Source: Adiantum capillus-veneris
Lineage: Eukaryota > Streptophyta > Polypodiopsida > Polypodiales > Pteridaceae
Direction of reading: 5' to 3'
Assembly: GCA_014529385.2 (NCBI GenBank)
Contig: CM043952.1
Location: forward strand, 71,638,799-71,702,798
Length of the DNA stretch: 64,000 nt
In this document: positions 45,124-55,527 of the stretch, one piece after another
Layout of the letters: each line of letters begins with the position of its first letter
Position numbering within the stretch: position 1 is the stretch's first letter
Notes under the pieces: model-generated
Told to the model about the DNA's origin: nothing
Seen by the model: the letters and a program-made list of their open reading frames with translations, nothing else
Databases searched by the model: none
Translations under genes and position numbers: made by a program

Positions 45124-45587
45124 GACCGGCTACTGCAGCTGGATCTCTATGCGGTTGTAGCTCAGCATCCGCCATACCGCCTGTCAAGAACCGGATTAAT
45201 GCCTATATGCAGCTTGATTACCTCAAGAAAGAAATCCAAGGTGGTGCATTTTTGGCATCATCAGCAATACAAAAGAAAGGTGGGTATTAGGTTAAGGAAC
45301 TTACTCGAGATGGCGTTCTCGTCCTTCACAGTAACGCAGTATAATTAGTAGCTAATTAAACTGCGTGAGCAGCGCTGCAGGTACACTCAAATTGCAGGAT
45401 AACGCAGCATGAAGTGCACGAGCCAATTAATATATATGCAGGGACAAGATCTCGTGCCGCCAGCTCATCGATCGCATTCCTTAAATCGCGATCAGTGCGT
45501 AATTATTTCTTGAAGGCAGGGCATAATTATTTATTATTGTACATGTACATACATATAGATTATCCTCAAAATGCGGCTCACCGAGCC

Positions 45588-45732
45588 TCGTTCGTGACTA
45601 ATTCACACCATCTTGTCAGGTGGGATCTACGGTCCAGCATCTTCGAACGATGTGGACCGCCCATGCTACTCGAACCCACCACCTACACAACCAGAGGCCA
45701 CGACTCTCCCATTAAGCTATCGCGCACCACTT
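45588..45732 (-). repeat. tRNA-derived SINE-like sequence
   Basis: On the minus strand GCGCGATAGCTTAATGGGAG carries an A-box-like TAGCTTAATGG and, about 40 bases on, GTGGGTTCGAGTAG carries a B-box-like GGTTCGAGTAG, followed by a tail ending GATGGTGTGAATTAGTCACGA. The tail recurs inverted at 46020-46080. The duplicate is at about 52235-52365. I see no clear target duplication. Confidence 0.45.
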
Positions 45733-46019
45733 GAAATGGAGGTGTGAACATAGAATCATATAGCAAAAATGAAAGGGTGGAGATCACATGGTGTTCACTT
45801 GGAGATCACTTTGGGATGGACGGGGTCACACTGCAATCACTTTGGGATAGTCGGGGTCACACTGTAATCACTTGGTAATGGGTGGGGTCACAAGGTGATG
45901 ACAATTAAAGTGAACCGCAAGTAAATTTGATGTGAACATCAAGTGATCCTCGTGTGAATCCCAATCAACTTCGGGATTTAACCGCTATTGGACGGTGCAA
46001 AACTAATCCCGCCGCCCCC

Positions 46020-46092
46020 AATTAATAGGGACCGTAGATCCCATCTGACAAAAGTGGTGTCAATTAGTCACGAGGCTCATCGAGCTCATCAA
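46020..46092 (+). repeat. Inverted partner of the SINE-like tail
   Basis: GGGACCGTAGATCCCATCTG to CAATTAGTCACGAGGCTC is the near reverse complement of 45585-45635, about 390 bp away, so the pair can form a long stem. Between the arms are repeated GATCACTT and GGGTCACA motifs. Confidence 0.7.
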
Positions 46093-46329
46093 CTGGAATA
46101 TAAATATCCCACTTCAACTTTCGAAGCTTTGCACATACTATTGCGTGCTATAATTTGCACGCCAAACTAGTCAGTGATTAGAGAGCCGCCACAAGTAACC
46201 TAATCGAGGAGTTTGGACATTTTGCCAGATTTTACTACCCTTGGAAAACTACACTATATTGCCCAGCTTAATCCTCCGAAAACTATATTGCCCAGCTTAA
46301 TCCTCCGCAAATAAAGGCGTAGACTTTTT

Positions 46330-47071
46330 AGTTTAGTGCCACCTTTTTAAGAGTCGCCTCCCGGTTTGCATAGGGTTGGCTTCGTGTGGACTTTTGTAGG
46401 GTCACCTTAAGCCGGTTTTCATAAGATCAATTTAGGTTTAACTCGACATGATTGCTTAAGGTTTAGAGTAACCAGATTTAGGGTTTGCCGATGACTTAGT
46501 TTAAGGTTTGTTCAAGATTATTTTAGGGTTCGAAATGCCTTACACCAAGCTCACCTCAGAATTCAAGGTTTGGATTTATGGCTAGTTTAGATGAACGTGT
46601 TTACAAATGCGTGATCACATCTATATTCACACAACCTTTGCAACGACCGGCTAAAACCTGCTTTGCCTATGAACCCTTCGAGCTTTAGGGTTTACCCGAC
46701 GGGCCCCGCCAGATAATAAGCTTATCCTCGGGCAAACTCGAAGTCTAACGGGCTATGCCATCACTATCGGATCATTAGGCACATTTTTATCAATCTTTCA
46801 TTGGGTGTGCAATGTGCATTGTATATATGCTATCAATTTCATGTATCTTAATTTGAAAACAACATCTATATTGCTTAAAGATTACTTGCAATTATCATTC
46901 TATGATGCATGAGGTTTAATTAAAATTGATATTTTTACATCTACAAAGGTTAATATCTGAGCATCTTTTAGAGAAGATGAAAACTATCGATGAAAATTGA
47001 AGTAGGTCTATATATTTGACTATGCATCCAAAGTAACATCGGTGATCGATTCATAGGTTGGGAGTGTAAAC
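46330..47071 (+). repeat. Deleted copy of the hAT flank
   Basis: It matches about 7640-7910, 9130-9340 and 24955-25519 in order, with the intervening parts missing. It ends with the hAT words TTGGGAGTGTAAAC just before the TR-GAG LTR, exactly as at 25511-25524, so it carries the same insertion junction. Confidence 0.75.
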
Positions 47072-47756
47072 TCTAAAGAGTGAGCTTTGTAGAAAGTGTG
47101 AGTCAAGGAGAGAAGAGTGGAATTATCCTGCATGTAGTGGTGCAAAGCTGTAGAGCTACTTAAAGCTCATTTCATAAATGAATAAACACAATTTTATTTT
47201 TCATTACATCTCCTTTGTTTATGGTGGACTTGTGATGGCCTAGCAGATTGTGTTTATTGTTGGATCTATATATACCAAACCCTATGCTCTATATAGCTGG
47301 GAGTCCACACTATATATATACACTCAGTGTGTAGATTCTACACACTTTCCAAGTTAATTGATCTTGGAACCTAATTCGCTTGAGTGATAATCTACCCATT
47401 ACACACTCACTTTTGTGCATGATGTCTATCTTTCATCCACCCTAGCGAGCACATTCCATTCCCATCAATTGGTATCAAAGCCATGGTGAGCTAGCTAGGC
47501 TCATTGCTATGCATTTGTATTAGCTTTTTATTAGTATCTCCTAATTATCATTAGGATCCTGGGTGCTTTCTCTTCTTCTCTCCCCATTGTATACCTTATG
47601 AGTAATTAGCAACAGTAAGTTAGTGTGAGCATGTCCTTGGTCTTAATCACCTTGGGCCACTACTCTCCTAGCTAAATATGAGGCTAATTAACATTAGGCT
47701 TCACCACTAGGTGTGTTTGACATTGATCTTCTCATTTTTTTACATCCTTCTTTGTG
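47072..47756 (+). mobile_element. TR-GAG copia copy 3 (5' LTR and leader)
   Basis: LTR 47072-47467 (396 bp, starting TCTAAAG, same altered first dinucleotide as 25525), primer site TGGTATCAAAGCCATGG from 47470, then leader sequence cut at the duplication junction. Confidence 0.8.
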
Positions 47757-49003
47757 CCTGTGATGCGTGAAGCTGGGTGTCCCGGCAAAGGTCTCTAGCG
47801 GCGTGTCGATGGGGGGTACGGACATTAGGTGTCTCCACTGGAGTCTGGGCCTCAAAGCGAGGAGTGTTTGGGATGACTCCTATGCGTGCTGATCGCATGC
47901 TCTGTATCCGCTTGTTTGAAGCCCTGCATGTATACAGTGTTTGAGCTTGAGAAAAAACAAGATTTATAGTGTTTGAGTTTGAGTGTAAATCACCTGAGTA
48001 TTCTGTTAGTCGAGGATAGTCATTCATGGTCCACATTAGAATACCTTTGATCAAAGCATTCCGTTGACCTGTGTGTCAGCTCATATCCACGACTTCTATG
48101 CCAATCCACAATTGTTGTAGCTCGTCCAATTGCGGATGAAGATACACATCCATATTCTTCATTTTATACCACCCCCGCACAATCAAGCTTAGCCACAGGT
48201 GCCCCTTCTTGGTAGTCAACCATGGGGGAATGTTGTAGTTGACGATGACAACGCGCCATACACTGTAAGATGTTGATCTCTGACCAAATGGATTTACGCC
48301 ATCCACAGCCAGGCCTAGGTGCAAATTTTGAGCTTCCTTGGCAAAATCCAGTCATGTTTCGTCTATATGTTTCCAGGCTGCGCAGTCTGCAAGAATCTGT
48401 AGCACACCATCCAAAGATTTATTCTCCTCATGCCATGATGCTAGGGCGGACATTGACTTACATTCGAAGGAATGCTTGATCCAAGGAAGCAGAGAAAAAT
48501 GTCGGAAAACCTTTTGTGGAATTTTTGTTCCATGGAGATCTACTCGATATCTCTCGGAATCACATTTTGGACACTTCTCCATGTCTATGTATTCCCCTCT
48601 GAAAAGAATGCAATTGTTAGGACAAGCGTGAATCGAATTGTAATCCATCCCCAAGTTTTGCAAGATCTTTCTTGCTTCCTGTCTGGAATCTAGCATCACA
48701 TTATCAGCTGACAGTATGTGCTCTTTGAGCAATCTACACAGCAAAAAAAATACGGTATGCTTGTGTAAGTACTCTATCAGATCATTATACATCTAGAGTT
48801 TTTTATTGAAGTAAACACATTGTAATAGACCACTTGAAAAGCGCTATGACTCTAGTGTCACTCCATCCAAAGTTTGACTGCATGTTGAGAAGAACCGGGA
48901 GCGCCATCATACAATGACGTATCGGCTTCACTTTTCATATCATCATAGATAAGCCTTTCTGAATCCATGATCATCTCGATCTCGGGCTCAAACACTGCAA
49001 AAT
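47757..49003 (-). pseudogene. CACTA-4: duplicate of CACTA-3 without the gypsy
   Basis: Matches 34672-35172 joined directly to 44314-45054. Minus strand: TNP2 exon-1 part (about 48834-49003), exon 2 (LLKEHILSADNVMLDSRQE, ACPNNCILFRGEYIDMEKCP, ADCAAWKHIDETWLDFAKEA) running without interruption into VIVNYNIPPWLTTKKGHLWL and GILMWTMNDYPRLT, then the same fusion to the second gene (SARIGVIPNTPRFEAQTPVE). It preserves the gypsy empty site (CAACGCGCCATACAC, 48249-48263). It has no ends of its own. Confidence 0.85.
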
Positions 49004-49062
49004 CTTGAAGCGAGGGTATCCGCATGTTTTTGCTTTTGGGTGCAATACACGTGGTCTAATGT
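49003..49062 (+). pseudogene. hAT transposase scrap
   Basis: About 55 bp (AAATCTTGAAGCG, CGCATGTTTTTGCTTTTGGG, TGCAATACACGTGG) match the hAT relic at 28207-28262 (KILKR ... FGCNTHGL). It marks the breakpoint of CACTA-4. Confidence 0.6.
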
Positions 49063-49130
49063 GAGGCGGTATGGCAAATCAGAGAGGGATGGGAAGCAGC
49101 AAGTAGTGAGAGAAAGTGTATGTCGCAGAC

Positions 49131-49173
<43 letters not shown>

Positions 49174-49330
49174 ACCAGCAAGTAACCTGCATAGTTTTTA
49201 AACTATGCCTAGAAAGGCATAGTCACAAAACTAAGCCGGTGAGAGTTGATGAAAAGTTGTTTTTGTCAGTGATGCTCGGCTGCAATTACTGAAAACTAAG
49301 CCTCGTGTGAGGGGCTGTGCATGGCTGAGC

Positions 49331-49636
49331 TATAGAAGGGAGGGTATCCAAAAAAAAATTTACAGCCAAGCTGAAGTATTTTGCAATCGAGAGCTGGTGA
49401 CGACCACAAGTGGGATGCAACCCAAGTACGTTGTTGATGTGTGGTTTGGCAACCACTCCTTCTATCAAGGCAAGGATACCAGCTTTTTGCAAGACATCGA
49501 GAGGGTTGATCGTTCCAATCGACACTTTGGAGGGGAGTCCATGCTTTCGAATGTCCCTGTCCTCACCAACGGTGAATTCGTCATTGACAAAAGGAGGAAG
49601 ACTCCTATCAAGGGAGGAAAGGGTGGTAAGAAATAG
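49331..49636 (+). pseudogene. Chloroplast-type ribosomal protein L31 relic
   Basis: The frame reads REGIQKKIYSQAEVFCNREL, VTTTSGMQPKYVVDVWFGNH, SFYQGKD, then NVPVLTNGEFVIDK and a Lys/Gly-rich end (GGKGGKK-stop, TAG 49634-49636). This follows the plant plastid bL31 pattern (K/REGIHPKFY.., VYCNGELV.TTGGT...YVVDVWSGNHPFY, VPVLKGE, KGKKK). bL31 is a component of the large ribosomal subunit. No in-frame ATG, no transit peptide and no upstream exon are visible, and the conserved HP and SGNHP residues are changed, so I read it as a pseudogene or captured exon. The frame is open over about 100 codons. It survives only in the right duplicate. Confidence 0.72.
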
Positions 49637-49826
49637 GGCCACCATGTGCATACATGGAATTTTTATATGACTTACTGAAGCTATCTTTACAAGTCTAGCT
49701 GAAGGCATCCATTGCTCATATGGAATTAATCCTATCTTTACAAGTCCAGCTGAAGACATCCATTGCTCATAGGGAATGTATTCTGTAGCTCTGTTCTTTA
49801 TCTGCAATACGGCTTCTTTGTTTTTT

Positions 49827-49830
49827 AATG

Positions 49831-49886
<56 letters not shown>
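49827..49886 (+). repeat. (GA)n microsatellite
   Basis: About 28 GA units with one AA interruption. Further GA runs lie at 49132-49170 and 50030-50062. Between 49640 and 50300 there is otherwise no gene; a sequence CTTTACAAGTC.AGCTGAAG.CATCCATTGCTCAT is repeated twice at 49685-49775. Confidence 0.9.
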
Positions 49887-49891
<5 letters not shown>

Positions 49892-50024
49892 AAATGATTT
49901 GAGGATTATTTGTCAATGCCTAAGCTTTTGCAAATCCATATGCAAATGTATATCGATGCATTGTAGGTGATGTAATGTAACGATGTATAGAGTAATATAA
50001 TATGGACAAAGTTTTCCCAAAAAA

Positions 50025-50068
<44 letters not shown>

Positions 50069-50194
50069 GAACCACTCACTGTCATAGAAGCAAAACTCTA
50101 TATCTAAATAGGTTCAAACTCGAAAAAACCGAGAGAGAGAGAGTTATACCTGCTTAGGAACGATCCTTGATTAAAGACCTCGAAAATCTATCCG

Positions 50195-50245
50195 ACAAGA
50201 GTTGAACTCAAGACCTGTTATTCAAGGGGGAACTGCTCTACAGAG
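50195..50245 (-). repeat. tRNA-like (SINE-type) fragment
   Basis: Contains GTTGAACTCAAGACCTGTTA then TTCAAGGGGGAAC, matching the fragment at 10055-10135 inside CACTA-1. Confidence 0.35.
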
Positions 50246-50447
50246 GGACAGAGATAGCCAGAGGAAAAATACTAGCTAGTAGCACCCTACCCCTCCCCCT
50301 GCAAACCAAAAACGACCACCTCGGACACACACACACACACAGAAAAAAGAGAGAGAATACAAGTATTCTCAAAGTTCTATCAGCAGCTCTATCCTGTACA
50401 AAAAAGAAAGAAGTCAGCTATAGTAACTTAAAATCCCCCAACCCCAA

Positions 50448-51805
50448 TTAGTGCTCATCATGGGCCAAGATGTCAAACTCGTTCCTGCAATCAGCACATA
50501 CATTCTGCAATCCTCCGTTGATGGTGTCCATGCGCACTTTTGGTCTTGACATTTTAAAGTCAGCACCACAAGTGTGTCTTCTAGTTGTTGCTTGAGAAGT
50601 AAAGCTGAAACCCACAATGCAAATGCTGCAAACCTTGTATTCTTCCTCCTCCTCGTTTTGCATTATATTACCATTCATCCTACTCTCCACATTGAGTGGA
50701 CTAGAGCTCTCTGCTGAATATTTGTGTAATAGCCCATCACCTGGACAATATGTATAGTGGACTACTTCCTCTGGAGAGAGCCCTGCGGAAATCATCATAA
50801 GAGAAATGGCAGCTTCACTTGCTTCGGTGGACACTTCGGAGTTACTGTATGGTTGCATTCCACCTAATTGGTATTTCGCTTCCTCCTCCTGCTGCTGATC
50901 CTCTCCAGCTTCCTCTAAGATCAGTTCTTCTCCTGACTCCTCCTCTGTTGCAGTTTCTTCTCCTTCCGCAATGTCTCCCTCTTCCGCCTCCGCTTCTTCT
51001 TCCTCCATTTCTTCTTCTTCTTCGTCTTGTATTTCTTCTTTCTCTTCCACCTCCTTCTCCTGTAGGTGTGTTTCTTCTTCTTGCTCCTGCTCTTTTAAAT
51101 CTCTTTCTTCTAATTTCTCCTCCTCGACCTCCTCAACATCTGCAGCTTCTTCTTCGTCCTCCTCTATTTCTTTTTCTTCTGCTTTCTCCTCCTCCTCCTT
51201 ATAATATTGCCCAGAACAGCGCTTAATTATAGTGCTGCTGCTGCTGCTAGCGGATAACCTAGCCAATGTCCCACCTAAAGAGCTATTACGGTTTCTTTCC
51301 AAGGTATTGCTGGCAGGAGGGTCAATGCCCCTCCATGTTCTCTTAGGATGTGCACGCATGTGCCCATGGAGTCCTTTTATGGAGGGGAATTCTTTATCGC
51401 AAACACGGCATCTATATTGTACGTGCTGCTTATCCATACTGTCATCAGCGTTTTTCTTTTGTGCACCTGTAGAAATAGCGAGATTTTCCAATTTAATTAA
51501 ATTGTCCACTTTTAATTTCTTATGAATGCCGAGTTATAGTCTACTGATGCATAGGAGCTTTGATATCACAGGACCTTACTATTGTCATCCATGTTGGCCA
51601 CGTCATGCCCTGAGAACTGCTGTTTGCTGGCATCAATCTCCAATATATTTTCTGGCTGGTAGTTTGGCGGTACTGGCTCTCTCATATCTGCAGCTGCAGG
51701 AAATGAAAAACAAGCAATATTGTTATTGACATGGTTGTGGATGCGACGTGTTTGACCGGCTGCTGCAGCTGGATCTCTATGCGGTTGTAGCTCAGCATCC
51801 GCCAT
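50448..51805 (-). CDS. C2H2 zinc-finger protein, two exons (414 aa)
   Basis: Exon 1 is 51805-51580, starting at ATG in GGTATGGCGG (an in-frame ATG at 51817 is an alternative). The intron 51579-51467 has donor ATA|GTAAGG and acceptor TTTCTACAG. Exon 2 is 51466-50448, stop TAA. The splice restores one frame across the junction (MDDNS|AQKKN). About 30 residues into exon 2 is a plant-type C2H2 finger, CRVCDKEFPSIKGLHGHMRA + H, followed by PKRTWRGIDPP. A Glu-rich acidic coiled-coil-like stretch of about 120 residues follows, then a second imperfect finger (CSICIVGFSFTSQATTRRH) and a C-terminal CADCRNEF..HDEH. It is likely a nuclear DNA-binding regulator. Its 5' end is also present in the left duplicate, where the rest was deleted. 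It is the only intact host-like gene here. Confidence 0.72.
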
Positions 51806-54357
51806 ACCGCCTGTCAAGAACCGGATTAATGCCTATATGCAGCTTGATTACCTCAAGAAAGAAAGCCAAGGTGGTGCATTTTTGGCATCATCAGAAATAC
51901 AAAAGAAAGGTGGGTATTAGGTTAAGGAACTTACTCGAGATGGCGTTCTCGTCCTTCACAGTAACGCAGTATAATTAGTAGCTAATTAAACTGCGTGAGC
52001 AGCGCTGCAGGTACACTGAAATTGCAGGATAACGCAGCATGAAGTGCACGAGCCAATTAATATATATATGTAGGGACAAGATCTCGCGCCGCCAGCTCAT
52101 CGATCGCATTCCTTAAATCGCGATCAGTGCGTAATTATTTCTTGAAGGCAGGGCATAATTATTTATTATTGTACATGTACATACATATAGATTATCCTCA
52201 AAATGCGGCTCACCGAGCCTCGTTCGTGACTAATTCACACCATCTTGTCAGGTGGGATCTACGGTCCAGCATCTTCCAACGATGTGGACCGCCCATGCTA
52301 CTCGAACCCACCACCTACACAACCAGAGGCCACGACTCTCCCATTAAGCTATCGCGCACCACTTGAAATGGAGGTGTGAACATAGAATCATATAGCAAAA
52401 ATGAAAGGGTGGAGATCACATGGTGTTCACTTGGAGATCACTTTGGGATGGACGGGGTCACACTGCAATCACTTTGGGATAGTCGGGGTCACACTGTAAT
52501 CACTTGGTAATGGGTGGGGTCACAAGGTGATGACAATTAAAGTGAACCGCAAGTAAATTTGATGTGAACATCAAGTGATCCTCGTGTGAATCCCAATCAA
52601 CTTCGGGATTAAACCGCTATTGGATGGTGCAAAACTAATCCCGCCGCCCCCAATTAATAGGGACCGTAGATCCCATCTGACAAAAGTGGTGTCAATTAGT
52701 CACGAGGCTCATCGAGCTCATCATTTGGAATATAAATATCCCACTTCCACTTTTGAAGCTTTGCACATACTATTGCGTGCTATAATTTGCACGCCAAACT
52801 AGTCAGTGATTAGAGAGCCGCCACAAGTAACCTAATCGAGGAGTTTGGACATTTTGCCAGATTTTACTACCCTTGGAAAACTACACTATATTGCCCAGCT
52901 TAATCCTCCGCAAATAAAGGCGTAGACTTTTTAGTTTAGTGCCACCTTTTTAAGAGTCGCCTCCCGGTTTGCATAGGGTTGGCTTCGTGTGGACTTTTGT
53001 AGGGTCACCTTAAGCCGGTTTTCATAAGATCGATTTAGGTTTAACTCGACATGATTGCTTAAGGTTTAGAGTAACCAGATTTAGGGTTTGCCGATGACTT
53101 AGTTTAAGGTTTGTTCAAGATTATTTTAGGGTTCGAAATGCCCTACACCAAGCTCACCTCAGAATTCAAGGTTTGGATTTATGGCTAGTTTAGATGAACG
53201 TGTTTACAAATGCGTGATCACATCTATATTCACACAACCTTTGCAATGACCGGCTTAAACCTGCTTTGCCTATGAACCCTTCGAGCTTTAGGGTTTACCC
53301 GACAGGCCCCGCCAGATAATAAGCTTATCCTCGGGCAAACTCGAAGTCTAACGGGCTATGCCATCACTATCGGATCATTAGGCACATTTTTATCAATCTT
53401 TCATTGGGTGTGCAATGTGCATTGTATATATGCTATCAATTCCATGTATCTTAATTTGAAAACAACATCTATATTGCTTAAAGATTACTTGCAATTATCA
53501 TTCTATGATGCATGAGGTTTAATTAAAATTGATATTTTTACATCTACAAAGGTTAATATCTGAGCATCTTTTAGAGAAGATGAAAACTATCGATGAAAAT
53601 TGAAGTAGGTCTATATATTTGACTATGCATCCAAAGTAACATCGGTGGTCGATTCATAGGTTGGGAGTGTAAACTCTAAAGAGTGAGCTTTGTAGAAAGT
53701 GTGAGTCAAGGAGAGAAGAGTGGAATTATCCTGCATGTAGTGGTGCAAAGCTGTAGAGCTACTTAAAGCTCATTTCATAAATGAATAAACACAATTTTAT
53801 TTTTCATTACATCTCCTTTGTTTATGGTGGGCTTGTGATGGCCTAGCAGATTGTGTTTATTGTTGGATCTATATATACCAAACCCTATGCTCTATATAGC
53901 TGGGAGTCCACACTGTATATATACACTCAGTGTGTAGATTCTACACACTTTCCAAGTTAATTGATCTTGGAACCTAATTCGCTTGAGTGATAATCTACCC
54001 ATTACACACTCACTTTTGTGCATGATGTCTATCTTTCATCCACCCTAGCGAGCACATTCCATTCCCATCAATTGGTATCAAAGCCATGGTGAGCTAGCTA
54101 GGCTCATTGCTATGCATTTGTATTAGCTTTTTATTAGTATCTCCTAATTATCATTAGGATCCTGGGTGCTTTCTCTTCTTCTCTCCCCATTGTATACCTT
54201 ATGAGTAATTAGCAACAGTAAGTTAGTGTGAGCATGTCCTTGGTCTTAATCACCTTGGGCCACTACTCTCCTAGCTAATTATGAGGCTATTTAACATTAG
54301 GCTTCACCACTAGGTGTGTTTGGCATTGATCTTCTCATTTTTTTACATCCTTCTTTG
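51754..54357 (+). repeat. Right copy of the duplicated 2.6-kb unit
   Basis: Same content and order as 45124-47756: C2H2 5' end and promoter side, SINE-like pair (about 52235-52735), hAT flank (52920-53674), TR-GAG LTR. Differences are scattered single bases and small indels, for example 28 bp (AAACTATATTGCCC region) present once here and twice at 46250-46310. Confidence 0.88.
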
Positions 54358-54731
54358 TGCATAAATTACTCAGAAGTGGGGCACCATCCCACTTCATCAC
54401 GCATGTGAGAGAATAGCCCGTCTCAAGAGCTTCCCGTCAAGACTCTCTGTGCTCAAATCACCCTTCATTTTCATAATCTAAAGTTAGATTAATCTTTACT
54501 TTTGCACACCCTCATTCCTTGGTTTAAGGAGAAGGATCCAACACCAGATTTTCAAGATGTCATCAACTTTTTTATGTCCGAGGAAAGGAAGCAAGGGAGG
54601 AATGCTACTTCAAGGGGAGGAGATTTTGCAGCTAGCTGTAGTAACAAAACTTGTTTCAAGTGTGGCAAAGAAGGGCACATAGCAAAAAAATGTCTAGCAT
54701 CGAAGACTTGCACCATTTACAAGAAGAAGTG
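53675..54731 (+). mobile_element. TR-GAG copia copy 4 (LTR, leader, gag part)
   Basis: LTR 53675-54070 (396 bp), primer site from 54073, leader, then a Gag tail frame 54502-54732 (DFQDVINFFMSEERKQG, knuckle CFKCGKEGHIAKKC). It is cut after TCTIYKKK by sequence of the SINE-like unit. No 3' LTR. It begins at the same hAT position as copies 2 and 3. Confidence 0.8.
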
Positions 54732-55087
54732 AGGCCACGACTCTCGCATTAAGCTATCGCGCACCACTTGAAATGGAGGTGTGAACATAGAATCATATAG
54801 CAAAAATGAAAGGGTGGAGATCACATGGTGTTCACTTGGAGATCAGTTTGGGATGGACGGTGTCACACTGCAATCACTTTGGGATAGTCGGGGTCACACT
54901 GTAATCACTTGGTAATGGGTGGGGTCACAAGGTGATGACATGTTGATTAGGATTCACACGAGGATCACTTCGCGGTCACTTGATGTTCACATCAAATTTA
55001 CTTGCGGTTCACTTTAATTGTGATCACATGGTGATCACTTCGGGATTAAACCGCTATTGGACGGTGCAAAACTAATCCCGCCGCCCC
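54732..55087 (+). repeat. Third partial SINE-unit copy, centre inverted
   Basis: Starts GAGGCCACGACTCTC as at 45691 and 52327 and matches that unit, except that about 54940-55020 is the reverse complement of 45905-45972 (GATTCACACGAGGATCACTT; CATCAAATTTACTTGCGGTT). It ends where CACTA-2 is inserted (GCCGCCCCC). Confidence 0.8.
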
Positions 55088-55147
55088 CACTACAAGAGGC
55101 TATTCATATTAGCGACGCTCACACAGCGACGCTCAAAAAAAAAATTC

Positions 55148-55209
55148 CCGGCGTCGCTATGAGCATCGCAAATTTACAAAGAAATTTGCGACGCTCATAG
55201 CGACGCCGG
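55148..55209. repeat. 28-bp hairpin unique to CACTA-2 5' end
   Basis: Arms 55148-55175 and 55182-55209 (CCGGCGTCGCTATGAGC ...) pair with one mismatch around a 6-base loop. It is made of subterminal repeats. CACTA-1 has only one arm at this place. Confidence 0.9.
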
Positions 55210-55231
55210 CTGGGCTAAAAAAATAACCGAG

Positions 55232-55272
55232 CGCGCCCAAAAACTCAGATCTCAGATCTGAGTTTTTGGGCG
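55232..55272. repeat. Perfect 41-bp palindrome in CACTA-2
   Basis: Arms of 20 bases around a central C, with core ACTCAGATCT. Same place as 9478-9518 in CACTA-1. Confidence 0.9.
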
Positions 55273-55312
55273 CCCTCAAGCAAGGAGCAGGTAACGCTCC
55301 TCTCTTTTTCTT

Positions 55313-55345
55313 CTCTCTCTCTCTCTCTCTCTCTCTTTTTCTTCT

Positions 55346-55383
<38 letters not shown>

Positions 55384-55489
55384 AGAGGAAGGAGAGCTAG
55401 GTATGCTCCTTCCCTCTCCTCATTCTCATGTTCCCTTCCCCTCTTTCTCTCTCCCTCTCTCTCTCTCTCTCACACACACACATAGTGTT

Positions 55490-55527
<38 letters not shown>

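Larger units (their letters stand above)
45124..47756 (+). repeat. Left copy of the duplicated 2.6-kb unit
   Basis: Matches 51754-54357 at about 99% by eye. It contains the 5' part of a C2H2 gene (minus strand, 45124-45175), a SINE-like inverted pair, a deleted copy of the hAT flank, and the 5' LTR plus leader of a TR-GAG element. At 47756/47757 it joins the right copy of the duplication. Confidence 0.88.

Noticed and set aside
45588-45732. A functional tRNA gene on the minus strand
   Set aside because: A and B boxes are present but I could not fold a sound cloverleaf with paired acceptor ends, and it is repeated inside a mobile unit; a SINE-like origin is more likely.
50819-51226. Plus-strand Pro/Leu/Ser-rich frames
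   Set aside because: Antisense shadow of the Glu-rich region of the C2H2 gene.
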